NCBI GenBank assembly: GCA_050011315.1
Contig: JBEKJI010000002.1
Span: forward strand, 145,508-209,507
Reading direction: 5' to 3'
Source of the DNA: Fen-549 sp050011315
GTDB lineage: Bacteria; Actinomycetota; Thermoleophilia; Gaiellales; Gaiellaceae
DNA: 64,000 nt
In this document: piece after piece, positions 22,554 through 32,040 of the stretch
Numbering within the stretch: position 1 is the first letter of the stretch
How the letters are laid out: every line of letters starts with the position of its first letter
Position numbers and translations under genes: made by a program
The notes under the pieces: generated by a model
Database searches by the model: none
Seen by the model: the letters and a program-made list of their open reading frames with translations, nothing else
Told to the model about the DNA's origin: nothing

Positions 22554-22692
22554 TGGCTGCGATCACCCCTTAAATACCGCGCGGGCTGTTTAGCATGTGG
22601 CTTTTCGAGCGCGCGACGTGCGGAAGGGAGATCCAAACGCAGCGCTCAGTCAGCGTTGAAACGGCTCCGAAGTCAGAAACCGCGGTCGCCGT

Positions 22693-23004
22693 TCAGAGCA
22701 GTTTCTGCAACTGCATCGCGGCGCCGAGATCTCCGCTCAGTTTCAGCTTGCCGCTGAGATAGGCGGGTAAAGCCGAGATCTCACGCTTGATCAGCTTCGA
22801 GAACGTCTCCTCGCTGGCCGAGATGGTGCAGTCCGCACTCTCGTCGCTGCCAGGGCTCACCGACACCTTCCCGTCTTCAATCCTCACCGTCCACGCGTTG
22901 CCGCCTTCGAGCACGAAGACGTAGGTTGCGCGTACGCCTGCCAAGTCCCTCTCGGCAGCGTGCTCGGGAAGAGAGACGAAGAAGGTGTCGAACTCGCTGC
23001 TCAT
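22693..23004 (-). CDS. SCP2 sterol-binding domain protein
   Basis: A 103-residue protein spanning one SCP2-like lipid-binding fold: ATYVFVLEGGNAWTVRIEDGKVSVSPG, the DCTISASEETFSKLI strand-helix, and KLKLSGDLGAAMQLQKLL at the end. Such proteins bind hydrophobic ligands in a tunnel. The ATG at 23004 is chosen because earlier codons do not match the fold and the gene would then have a family-typical length. No neighbour suggests a specific ligand. Confidence 0.85.
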   Translation of the reverse strand: MSSEFDTFFVSLPEHAAERDLAGVRATYVFVLEGGNAWTVRIEDGKVSVSPGSDESADCTISASEETFSKLIKREISALPAYLSGKLKLSGDLGAAMQLQKLL

Positions 23005-23083
23005 CGATCTAGGCTCGGCTGCCGGCGACGGATAACCGGATTGCCTCACGGGCGCCGGTCTATCCGATGAGCCTAGCGGCTGA

Positions 23084-23302
23084 TCAGGCAGCGCGCTTGA
23101 CCGGCTGCAGCAGGTAACGCCGTATCAACGCGTACGAGAACTCGTACTGGCAGCGGCCGATCTCGAGTCTGTTGCGCTCGAGTAGGCCGGAAGAGCCGCC
23201 GTTTTCGCGAAGCCGTTCCCGCTCGCAGACGAGGAGTGCGAGCCTCAACTGAAGCTGCTCCGGACTGGACTGAGAACCATCGAAACTGCTCTGCATCTCC
23301 AA
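23084..23302 (-). CDS. Hypothetical small protein
   Basis: A 72-residue protein, mainly helical, with the basic ending FSYALIRRYLLQPVKRAA. No domain is recognised. It diverges from the OmpR-type regulator gene, with 146 bases between the two starts, which must hold both promoters. It could be a regulatory partner or unrelated. Confidence 0.5.
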   Translation of the reverse strand: MEMQSSFDGSQSSPEQLQLRLALLVCERERLRENGGSSGLLERNRLEIGRCQYEFSYALIRRYLLQPVKRAA

Positions 23303-23448
23303 CGCCCTCTCACGAGACGAGATTGGCTTCCGTGAGCATGGTCGCGTTCCTGCCTTAGAGGACTCTGAGATGCGTGTAAGAGTTCGCGAAGACTCGAAAA
23401 CGAGCGCTTCGGCGCTCGCAAACGATCACCAGCGGTTACTCTGCGCAA

Positions 23449-24138
23449 ATGCGTATCTTGGTCGTGGCCGAGGACGCCGATCGGCTCTGCCGGGCTCTCG
23501 AAGAAGGTGGCTGTGAAGCCGTCGCTAGATCTCGTAGCGGCGAGGCCGAGCATCTGCTCCTCTGCGAGCGTTTCGACGTCGTCATCTTCCACCCGCGCTC
23601 GACCGATCCCTACTTCCTGAGCCGGATGTTGCGGGAGTATCCAGGCAGAGCCCTGATCGCCTGGCTCCATTCCTCGTCGTCGGCTCGCGTCGGCGAGTTG
23701 CTCGAGGCCGGTGCCGACGAGGTGCTGGACGGCACGATGGACAACGGCGAGATTCTGGCCCGAGTTCGCAATGCCGCCCGGCACGGCCGCCGCCCCGCCG
23801 AGCTCGAGCTCGAGGTCGGCGATCTGCTGATCGTCTCTCCGAGCGGAAAGTCCAGCTGGCGTGGAGAGCCGCTTGCGCTCACGCGCCGCGAGCGAGGCGT
23901 TCTGCTCGCGCTGGCCGAGGCGGCGGGCGAGACCGTTCCGCGCGAGGTCATCTACCGCAAGGTCTGGGGCTACAGCATGATCCGCGGCGACCGCTCGGTC
24001 GACGTCTACGTGAAACGGCTTCGCGACAAGCTCGCTCAGGCCGGAGTCGAGCTGCGAATCCGCACCACGCCCGGTGTCGGTTACCATCTCGCGCTCCCCA
24101 TCGCCGAGCCGGGTGAAGTGACCGTAGCCGTTCTGTAA
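23449..24138 (+). CDS. Atypical OmpR-family response regulator lacking the phosphoacceptor Asp
   Basis: A 229-residue two-domain protein. The receiver keeps the acidic pair E8-D9, but the phosphoacceptor site reads DVVIFHP, with H48 where aspartate belongs, and the conserved lysine after GADEVL is replaced. The C-terminal winged helix is intact (LTRRERGVLLALAEAAG, DVYVKRLRDKL, RTTPGVGYHL). It is therefore likely controlled by something other than phosphorylation. It stands just upstream of the PhoU-like and Pit genes and may control them; the GTAAC direct repeat at its own 3' end fits a binding site for this family. Confidence 0.88.
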   Translation: MRILVVAEDADRLCRALEEGGCEAVARSRSGEAEHLLLCERFDVVIFHPRSTDPYFLSRMLREYPGRALIAWLHSSSSARVGELLEAGADEVLDGTMDNGEILARVRNAARHGRRPAELELEVGDLLIVSPSGKSSWRGEPLALTRRERGVLLALAEAAGETVPREVIYRKVWGYSMIRGDRSVDVYVKRLRDKLAQAGVELRIRTTPGVGYHLALPIAEPGEVTVAVL

Positions 24139-24150
24139 CCGATTCGTAAC
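24135..24150 (+). promoter_or_regulatory. GTAAC direct repeat with 11-bp period, OmpR/PhoB-type site
   Basis: GTAAC at 24135-24139 and 24146-24150 lies one helical turn apart, the pattern bound by OmpR-family dimers. It overlaps the regulator's stop codon and lies 65 bases before the PhoU-like gene. Confidence 0.4.
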
Positions 24151-24214
24151 GCTGACCTCTGCGGACGCCACTAGCCTGAGGGCTGACGGTCAACCCGACC
24201 AAGGAGAGTCAGGG

Positions 24215-24835
24215 ATGCGGTTCTCTCTCGTCCCACGGCAGGCGCAGTTCTACGACCTCTTCGCTCGAGCCGGCGAAAACGCACTCGAGGCGGCTCGACT
24301 CGTCGAGCGGCGCTTCAAGAACATTCCCGACGAAACGGTCGGGCAAGAGGCGGTCACCGATCTCGAGCACAAGGGCGACGACATCACGGCCGAGATCATC
24401 GGCCTGCTCAACACGCAGTATGTGACGCCGCTCGACCGCGAGGACATCTACGCCCTCGCAAGCGCGATCGACACGGTCGTCGACTACCTCGACGACGCCT
24501 CCGAGCTGATCGACACCTACCACATCGAGAGCCCGATGGAACAGGCCGTCGAGCAGTGCCGGATTCTGGTCGGCGCGGCCCAGCACCTGGCGAACGCGCT
24601 CAACGGGTTGCGCGGACTGCGTGGCGTTCAGAAGGAACTCGTCGCGCTCAAGCAACTCGAAGACGAGGGCGACGCGATCGTCCGCGATGCGATCGGCGCG
24701 CTGTTCGAGGACGAGAAGGTCAGCCCCCGGCTGATCATCCAGTGGAAGGACATCTTCGAAGCGCTCGAGGAGGCCATCGACTCAGCCGAGACGGCCGCCC
24801 ACCTGATCGGAAACATCGTCGTCAAGAATGGCTGA
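24215..24835 (+). CDS. DUF47/PhoU-like Pit accessory protein
   Basis: A 206-residue all-helical protein of the DUF47 family: FYDLFARAGENALEAARLV at the start, TDLEHKGDDITAEIIGLLN with the acidic metal-binding motif, then TPLDREDIYALASAIDTVVDYLDDA and QLEDEGDAIVRDAI. These proteins pair with Pit transporters and are thought to adjust phosphate uptake. AAGGAGAG stands eight bases before the ATG. The Pit gene follows within 11 bases. Confidence 0.92.
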   Translation: MRFSLVPRQAQFYDLFARAGENALEAARLVERRFKNIPDETVGQEAVTDLEHKGDDITAEIIGLLNTQYVTPLDREDIYALASAIDTVVDYLDDASELIDTYHIESPMEQAVEQCRILVGAAQHLANALNGLRGLRGVQKELVALKQLEDEGDAIVRDAIGALFEDEKVSPRLIIQWKDIFEALEEAIDSAETAAHLIGNIVVKNG

Positions 24836-24846
24836 GTAGGGGCCGG

Positions 24847-26046
24847 ATGCTCTGGACCACGCTCGTAGCGGTTGTCGCGATCGCGTTTTTCTTCGATTTC
24901 ACCAACGGCTTTCACGACACCGCCAACTCGATCGCAACTGCCGTCTCGACGCGAGCGCTCAGCCCGCGATTCGCGGTCATCTGGGCGGCTGCGCTCAACT
25001 TCGCCGGGGCCTTCATCTCGTTCAAGGTCGCGGCGACGATCGCCAAAGGTATCGTCAACAACGACCTCTTCAATGGCGAAGCCGGGCTCAAGATCATCCT
25101 CGCCGGACTGATCGGAGCGATCGTCTGGAATCTTACGACCTGGTACCTCGGCCTCCCTTCCAGCTCGAGCCACGCGCTGATTGGAGGAATGCTCGGCTCG
25201 ACGATCTGTGCTTTCGGGCTCCACAACCAGTTCAAGGGAAATAGCGTGCGCGTCATCAAATGGCACGGGCTCTACGAGAAGGTACTGACGCCGTCGCTCC
25301 TCGCTCCGCTGCTCGCGATCCCGAGCGCAATGATCCTGATGCTGATTCTGCTCTGGTTGATACGCAAACGCCGGCCCGACCGGACTACGAGGCTCTTCAG
25401 GCGTCTACAGCTTTTCTCTTCAGGCTGGCTCGCATTCACACACGGCACGAACGACGCGCAGAAGACGATGGGAGTAATCGCACTCGCCCTGGTTGCTTCG
25501 GGTCATCTCGATAGCAACTTCAGCAGGCCGCCTATCTGGGTCATCATCGGCGCCGCATCGGCAATGGCGCTCGGCACTTACGCAGGCGGTTGGCGAATCA
25601 TTCGCACGGTCGGCCAGCGGATCACCAAGCTCGATCCGCCACGCGCCTTCGTGGCCGAGGCGACGGCCGGCAGCGTCCTTTGGTTGACCGCGCACCTCGG
25701 TTTTCCCGTCTCGACCACGCATACGGTCTCCAGCGCCGTGCTCGGGTCGGGCGCGGCCGGCTCACGACTTTCGGCTGTGCGCTGGGGAGTGGCCGGCAAC
25801 ATCGTCATCGCCTGGTTGATCACGATCCCCTGCGCTGCGTTCGTCGGCGCCGGCGTCGAGCTTCTGACCAGGCTTCCCGGAGGCGTCTTCTTCGCTCTTG
25901 TAGTGGCCGCCATCGCCGCGGCTCTGGCTCTCGTGGCCCGCTCGCGGCATCTAGCCACAGGCAAGCGCGACGATCAGGACATTCAAACGGTGACCCCCAG
26001 CCACGAGACCATGCTCGCGACCGACATCGACGCCGACGCCTCTTAA
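24847..26046 (+). CDS. pit: Low-affinity inorganic phosphate transporter (Pit family)
   Basis: A 399-residue membrane protein. It has the paired family signatures FDFTNGFHDTANSIATAVSTRALSP near the N-terminus and FTHGTNDAQKTMGVIALAL in the middle, the inverted repeat that defines Pit/PiT phosphate:proton or metal-phosphate symporters, with about ten helices. The ATG at 24847 begins the first helix. It is in one operon with the DUF47 protein. Its stop overlaps that of meaB, which converges from the other strand. Confidence 0.93.
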   Translation: MLWTTLVAVVAIAFFFDFTNGFHDTANSIATAVSTRALSPRFAVIWAAALNFAGAFISFKVAATIAKGIVNNDLFNGEAGLKIILAGLIGAIVWNLTTWYLGLPSSSSHALIGGMLGSTICAFGLHNQFKGNSVRVIKWHGLYEKVLTPSLLAPLLAIPSAMILMLILLWLIRKRRPDRTTRLFRRLQLFSSGWLAFTHGTNDAQKTMGVIALALVASGHLDSNFSRPPIWVIIGAASAMALGTYAGGWRIIRTVGQRITKLDPPRAFVAEATAGSVLWLTAHLGFPVSTTHTVSSAVLGSGAAGSRLSAVRWGVAGNIVIAWLITIPCAAFVGAGVELLTRLPGGVFFALVVAAIAAALALVARSRHLATGKRDDQDIQTVTPSHETMLATDIDADAS

Positions 26047-26993
26047 AGCAAGCGCTCTCGTAACTCGCGCACCGCGCTGAGCGGATCAAGGCGGCGCTCG
26101 GCGACCGCTCCAATCAGCTCCTCCAGCTCGGCGTCGCCGGCGGCGGCTTGCTCGAGCTCGCGGCGCATGCGGCTGAGTGCCAGCGCGAAGAGCTCGCGGC
26201 GAAGGTTCTCACGGCGCCGCTCGTCGAGGCCGCCCGATTGCTCGAGCGCCGAGCGATGCTCCTCGATCGTCTGCCAGAGGAGATCCACACCCTCCCCGGA
26301 GGAGGCCTGCGTGCTCACGATCGGAGGTCCGTGATCGCCGCCGAGCGAGAGCGCCTGCCTCAGCTCGGCCAGCGTGGCGGCGGCGGTCGCGTGGTCGCTC
26401 TTGTTGAGCGCGATCACGTCGGGAATCTCCATCACGCCCGCCTTCAAGGCCTGTACCGAGTCGCCCGAGCCGGGCATTAGCACGAGCACGACCGTATCGG
26501 CGATACCGGCCACGGCCACCTCGCTCTGCCCCACGCCGGCCGTCTCGACGAAGAGCAGCTCGCGGCCACCTGCGTCGAGCACGAGCAGTGCCTCGAGCGT
26601 CGCCTCGGCCAGACCGCCCGAGTGGCCGCGGGTGCCCATCGAGCGAATGAAGACGTCGGGATCGAGGAAGTGCTCGCTGAGGCGGATGCGATCGCCCAGG
26701 AGCGCTCCCTTCGTGAACGGACTGGAGGGATCGACCGAGACGACGCCGACACTCCTTCCCAACTCGCGCACGTGCTTGACGAGGGCGCCGATCAGCGTCG
26801 ACTTGCCGACTCCGGGCGGTCCCGTAACTCCGATCCGGTAGGCGCCGCCGGTGTCGGGATAGAGATCGCGGATCAACTCCTCGGCTTCGTCTCCCCCGCG
26901 CTCGACCAGGCTCAAGGCGCGGGCGAGCGCACGCTTGTCGCCGGCGCGAACGCCTTCGGCGAGCTCGGATGGTGTCCAGGAGCGTCCGGCCAT
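26043..26993 (-). CDS. meaB: MeaB/ArgK-family G3E-type GTPase
   Basis: A 316-residue P-loop GTPase with the Walker A GPPGVGKST (58-66), DPSSPFTKGALLGDRIR, the ETAGVGQSEV switch, and NKSD. MeaB proteins protect and load adenosylcobalamin-dependent mutases such as methylmalonyl-CoA mutase. No mutase gene is next to it here, so the partner must lie elsewhere. It follows the peptide transporter operon with 31 bases between, perhaps by read-through. Confidence 0.93.
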   Translation of the reverse strand: MAGRSWTPSELAEGVRAGDKRALARALSLVERGGDEAEELIRDLYPDTGGAYRIGVTGPPGVGKSTLIGALVKHVRELGRSVGVVSVDPSSPFTKGALLGDRIRLSEHFLDPDVFIRSMGTRGHSGGLAEATLEALLVLDAGGRELLFVETAGVGQSEVAVAGIADTVVLVLMPGSGDSVQALKAGVMEIPDVIALNKSDHATAAATLAELRQALSLGGDHGPPIVSTQASSGEGVDLLWQTIEEHRSALEQSGGLDERRRENLRRELFALALSRMRRELEQAAAGDAELEELIGAVAERRLDPLSAVRELRERLL

Positions 26994-27024
26994 GAGACCT
27001 GACTCTACCCGGCCGCTGGCGTGC

Positions 27025-28110
<1,086 letters not shown>

Positions 28111-28114
28111 CGGC

Positions 28115-29128
28115 TCACGAGGTGTATTGGGCTTGGAGGTCGCGGCCGGTCTTCTGCCGTTCCTCAGCAGGAAGATGGCAGGCGACGAGATGACCTGGTT
28201 TCGATTCCTCGAGCTTGGGCTCGGTCGTCAAGCAGACGTCCATCACGTAGGAGCAGCGAGGATGGAACGGGCAACCCGACGGCAGACGTATCAGGCTCGG
28301 TGGTAGGCCGGGGATCGAGTCGAGCCTACCCGGTCGTGGCGCATCCAGGCGCGGGATCGAGCGCATCAAACCCCAGGTGTAGGGAAGCTCGGGATCCGTG
28401 AAGAGCGTCTCGCGCGAGGTGCGCTCCATCACGCGGCCCGCGTACATGACCGCGACCTCGTCGGCGAGCTCGGCGATTACGCCGAGATCGTGGGTGATCA
28501 TGATCACCGCGGTGTTGTACTCGTCCTTGAGTTTGCGAATGAGGTCGAGGATCTGGGCCTGTACGGTCACGTCGAGCGCGGTCGTCGGCTCGTCGGCGAT
28601 CAGAACGTCCGGTTTGAGAGTCAGGGCCATCGCGATCATGACGCGCTGGCGCATGCCGCCGGACAGCTCGTGCGGGTAGCTGTCTATGCGCCTCTCCGGA
28701 TTCGGGAATCCGACTTCGCGCAGGGCCTCGATCGCACGCTTCCGCGCTACGCCCCTGGAGACGTTCTCGTGCGCCTGGATCGCCTCGACTATCTGCCAGC
28801 CGACCTTGTAGAGCGGATGCAGCGACGAGAGCGGATCCTGGAAGATCATCGCAATCCGCCGGCCTCGCACTCGGCGCATCTGGTTGTCGGGCAGCTTCAC
28901 CAGATCGGTGCCGTCGAACTCGATCTCGCCCGAGATAATGGCGTTCGCGAAGCGAGTCAGGCCCATCACAGTCAGCGCCGTAACGCTCTTGCCCGAGCCG
29001 GATTCGCCGACGATCCCGAGCGTACGCCCGCGGTCGATCGAGAGGCGTGCGCCCTCGACCGCGCGCACGAGTCCGTCGCGCGTTCGGAAATGCACATGCA
29101 GGTCGCGGATCTCGAGTAGGGAGTTCAT
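28115..29128 (-). CDS. Oligopeptide/dipeptide ABC transporter ATP-binding protein (OppD/DppD type)
   Basis: A 337-residue ATPase with Walker A GESGSGKSV, signature SGGMRQRVMIAMAL, Walker B VLIADEP, H-loop ITHDLGV and the oligo_HPY tail (PSGCPFHPRCSYVMD). The ATG at 29128 (MNSLLEIRDLHVHF) is the family start; the longer frame is an overlap with the permease gene in another frame. It pairs with the OppF-type protein downstream. Confidence 0.94.
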   Translation of the reverse strand: MNSLLEIRDLHVHFRTRDGLVRAVEGARLSIDRGRTLGIVGESGSGKSVTALTVMGLTRFANAIISGEIEFDGTDLVKLPDNQMRRVRGRRIAMIFQDPLSSLHPLYKVGWQIVEAIQAHENVSRGVARKRAIEALREVGFPNPERRIDSYPHELSGGMRQRVMIAMALTLKPDVLIADEPTTALDVTVQAQILDLIRKLKDEYNTAVIMITHDLGVIAELADEVAVMYAGRVMERTSRETLFTDPELPYTWGLMRSIPRLDAPRPGRLDSIPGLPPSLIRLPSGCPFHPRCSYVMDVCLTTEPKLEESKPGHLVACHLPAEERQKTGRDLQAQYTS

Positions 29129-29141
29129 CTCGTTCAGACGC

Positions 29142-30221
29142 TCAGTAGCGAACGCGCGGGTCGAGGAAGGCGTAGAAGATGTCCACCACGATGTTCGCGG
29201 TGATGATGAAGAAGGCACCGAAGAGCACCGTGCCCTGAATCGCCGGCAGGTCGGAGTTGACGATCGAGTCGTAGGCGTAGCGCCCGACGCCGGGAATGTT
29301 GAAGACCGTCTCGGTGAGAACGGCGCCGCCGAGCAGGCCGCCGATGTCCATCCCGGCCATTGTCACGAGCGGGGTCAGAGCCGCGCGCAGGCCGTGGCGG
29401 AAGATCACGCGCCGCTCCGACAGCCCCTTGGCCCGAGCGGTGCGGATGTAGTCCTCGCTCATCACCTCGATCAGGTTGGCGCGCGCCATGCGTGCGTAGA
29501 AAGCGGTGAAGGCGGCGGCAAGCACCAGCCAGGGGAGGATCAAGGAGTTGAGCCAAGTGCCGGGATCCTGCGAGAAGGGAACGTAGCTTCCCGCGCCTCC
29601 GAAGAGCTTCAACAGGCCGATGTCGTTGGCGAAGAGGAACAGCACCACCAGGCCCAGCCAGTAGACGGGCGCCGAGATGGCGACGAGCGAAGCGCCCATC
29701 GTGGCGCGGTCGAGCAGTGAACGGCGTTTGATCGCCGAGATCACCCCCACGGGAATGCCGATCAGCAGCCAGATCACGACAGCGCCGACCGTCAGCGAGA
29801 AGGTGACGGGAAGACGGGAGACGATCTGGCTCCGAACCGACGCCTCGCTGTAGAACGAGGTGCCGAGATCGAAGTGCAGGACGAGTCGATCCATGTAATA
29901 GCCGTATTGCACGTAGAACGGCCTGTCGAGACGAAGGTTGTGCCTGATCTCCTTGATCATCCCGGGCGTGGCGTGACGCCCGGCTCGAATCTGGGCTGGA
30001 TCGGCGTTCGGGAGCTCGTAGAAGATGATGAAGGTGATCGCGCTGACTACGAAGAGCAGGAATACGCCCCAGAGAACACGACGGACGATGTAGCGAAAGG
30101 TCGATGACGAGGCCAAGCCCCAGACAGTCCCCGCCGGCCCGGCGAGGGCGCCGAGAATACCGCCCCCCGGCCTTTTGGGCCGGGGGGCGGGTGCTTCATT
30201 CGGGTGAGTCGGTGAGGCCAA
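29142..30221 (-). CDS. Peptide ABC transporter permease (DppB/OppB type)
   Basis: A 359-residue membrane protein with six predicted helices. A 45-residue Pro-rich cytoplasmic N-terminus precedes YIVRRVLWGVFLLFVVSAITF, followed by the long extracytoplasmic loop typical of DppB, and the EAA motif SEDYIRTARAKGLSERRVIFRHGLR. It starts six bases after the substrate-binding protein gene. A 13-bp hairpin is encoded within its first 20 codons and may hold down its expression relative to the binding protein. Confidence 0.93.
   Translation of the reverse strand: MASPTHPNEAPAPRPKRPGGGILGALAGPAGTVWGLASSSTFRYIVRRVLWGVFLLFVVSAITFIIFYELPNADPAQIRAGRHATPGMIKEIRHNLRLDRPFYVQYGYYMDRLVLHFDLGTSFYSEASVRSQIVSRLPVTFSLTVGAVVIWLLIGIPVGVISAIKRRSLLDRATMGASLVAISAPVYWLGLVVLFLFANDIGLLKLFGGAGSYVPFSQDPGTWLNSLILPWLVLAAAFTAFYARMARANLIEVMSEDYIRTARAKGLSERRVIFRHGLRAALTPLVTMAGMDIGGLLGGAVLTETVFNIPGVGRYAYDSIVNSDLPAIQGTVLFGAFFIITANIVVDIFYAFLDPRVRY
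30160..30190 (-). promoter_or_regulatory. Strong intra-operon hairpin within the start of the permease gene
   Basis: A perfect 13-bp GC stem (30160-30172 with 30178-30190) and a five-base loop, 31 to 61 bases inside the permease coding region and just after the binding-protein stop. It is placed where stem-loops in other transporter operons stabilise the binding-protein mRNA. Confidence 0.5.
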
Positions 30222-30227
30222 CTACCC

Positions 30228-32009
30228 CTACTTCTTCGACATCCAGGAGAGGTCCGGTCCGCCCTGGTTCCAGAGTTGGCGTGCCGGATTGACGTTTGCC
30301 GAGAAGATCGTCTGGTAGTCCTCCCAGATCCAGGGAATCTCGACGGCCGTGAGCGTGATCATGTCGTCGATCTTGCCCCAAGCCGCAGCCCGCTGCTTCT
30401 TGTCGGTGAGCTTCTCAGCGGCGTCGATCGCCGCGTTGATCTTGGGGTCGTTCAACTGGCCCCAGTTGGAGTTCCCGGCCTGCAGGATGTCCTTACCGTT
30501 GAACGTGACGTCGAGTAGCGTCTGCGCGTCCTTGAAGTCCTGCAGCCAGCCCACGTTCGGGCAGACAGCCGGCTCCTTCTTGGGTACGTTGCAGAACTCG
30601 GTGTACATCGCCGAGGCGCTGAGGAAGGACGGGGTCACCTTGATCCCGATCTTGCCCAGGTTGTTGATGACCACCCTGGCGGTGTTCGGTGCCGCGCCGG
30701 CGTTACCGGCCACCATCGTCACCGGCGGTCCCGTGTACATACCGGTCTTGTAGCCGGCCAGTTTCATCTCCGCTTTGGCCTTGGCCACGTCGCCGGCATG
30801 GTTCTTGCTCGGGAACGGATCGAACGCATAGCCGCCCGCGGCCTCGAAGCCCGCGCCTGCGAAGCTCGGGTCGATGAAGTGGGTGGCGATCTTGCCGTCG
30901 ACGGCGCCGCCGCGTGTCAACCGCATAGCGTTGCGGTCGAGCACGTAGGCGACGGCCTGGCGGACATGCAGGTTGTTGAACGGCGGCTTGGTTGAGTTCA
31001 GCGCCACGTCACGGGTACCGCTGACGGGCGTGAAGAAGAGCCGCTTCTTCTGAACCGGATTGGCCAAGATCGACTTCAACTGAGCCGGCGGCGGCGCAAA
31101 GTCGCCGTTCACGTCACCGGTGCCGCTGAGGATCTTCCGGGTCGCGATCGTCGCGTCGGCGTAGCCCTCCTCGAAGCGGATCTGATCGGCGAAAGCCGGC
31201 CTGTAGTCGGTCTTTGAGCTCCAGTTCGGATTGCGGACGAGCTTGATCAGCTTGCTCGGCTGGTAGCCGGGGCTGATCGAACCGGCCGCATTGTTGGCGA
31301 TCATGTACGGTCCGGTCGCCACCTGGTGCATTCCGTAGGTGGACGAAGCCAGGTCGTCGTACTTTTTCGCGTACTCCTCCGGTACCGGCGCGGTCAGCGG
31401 CATCGTCAGAGCGCCGATAAGTGCACCGGACGGGCGGGAGAGCTTGAACACGATCGTGTGATCATCTGGCGTCTCGATACCGGAGATCGGTTGCGGCGTC
31501 TTCGGCGGCGTCGCGGGAGCACCCTTGATGACGCTGAAATAGGCGCCCGCATAGCCGTTGATCACGCTCGCGGCGAAGCCTCGCTCGATCGCGTATTTCA
31601 CGTCCTTGGAGGTCACCTCACGGTTCACCGGCGGGCTGAACTTGACGCCCTTCTTCAGCTTGACCGTGACCGTGAGACCACCGTCGGTTACCTGCGGCTC
31701 ACTCGCCGCCAGGTCGGGAACGACAACGAGGCTGTCGGCCTTGTAGCCGTAGAGCGGCCGCTGTGTTGTGTACACGATCTCGTACCCGAACGCGTAGTAG
31801 GTCTCGCCGGGATCGATGTAGTCCACATCGGCGGCCGTGAGGACGGTGATTGTTCCGCCCTTCTTGCCCTTTAACGTCGAGCTGGACTTCTTCCCGCAGC
31901 CGCCGACAGTAAGCGCCAGAGCGGCGAGAAGAAGCACCCAGACAACGCGGGAGGAACCAGCACCTAGCCGGGCTTGCCGGCGGCGGAGCTGGTCGGTACG
32001 ACCATTCAT
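30228..32009 (-). CDS. Peptide ABC transporter substrate-binding lipoprotein (family 5)
   Basis: A 593-residue lipoprotein of the SBP_bac_5 family. The N-terminus has a helix (VVWVLLLAALALTVGGC) ending in the lipobox LTVGGC. The mature part shows KGGTITVLTAADVDYIDPG, LKKGVKFSPPV with TSKDVKYAIERG, and LHVRQAVAYVLDRNA, the family signature. It captures peptides, or another family-5 ligand such as nickel chelates or sugars, outside the membrane and delivers them to the permeases on either side of it in this operon. The start is ATG. Confidence 0.93.
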   Translation of the reverse strand: MNGRTDQLRRRQARLGAGSSRVVWVLLLAALALTVGGCGKKSSSTLKGKKGGTITVLTAADVDYIDPGETYYAFGYEIVYTTQRPLYGYKADSLVVVPDLAASEPQVTDGGLTVTVKLKKGVKFSPPVNREVTSKDVKYAIERGFAASVINGYAGAYFSVIKGAPATPPKTPQPISGIETPDDHTIVFKLSRPSGALIGALTMPLTAPVPEEYAKKYDDLASSTYGMHQVATGPYMIANNAAGSISPGYQPSKLIKLVRNPNWSSKTDYRPAFADQIRFEEGYADATIATRKILSGTGDVNGDFAPPPAQLKSILANPVQKKRLFFTPVSGTRDVALNSTKPPFNNLHVRQAVAYVLDRNAMRLTRGGAVDGKIATHFIDPSFAGAGFEAAGGYAFDPFPSKNHAGDVAKAKAEMKLAGYKTGMYTGPPVTMVAGNAGAAPNTARVVINNLGKIGIKVTPSFLSASAMYTEFCNVPKKEPAVCPNVGWLQDFKDAQTLLDVTFNGKDILQAGNSNWGQLNDPKINAAIDAAEKLTDKKQRAAAWGKIDDMITLTAVEIPWIWEDYQTIFSANVNPARQLWNQGGPDLSWMSKK

Positions 32010-32040
32010 GCGATTCCTCCTTGTCTGATGCTTCGGTTTG

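Larger units (their letters stand above)
22279..22692. other. Intergenic region upstream of the GGDEF/HD-GYP gene
   Basis: A 414-base gap with no convincing gene. It holds the two TCCCTC palindromes (22505-22520, 22538-22553). Between these and the gene I see no clear promoter and none of the conserved core of the GEMM c-di-GMP riboswitch. Confidence 0.5.

Noticed and set aside
22279..22692. c-di-GMP (GEMM) riboswitch upstream of the GGDEF/HD-GYP gene
   Set aside because: The conserved GEMM core and tetraloop-receptor motifs are not present; only palindromes are seen.
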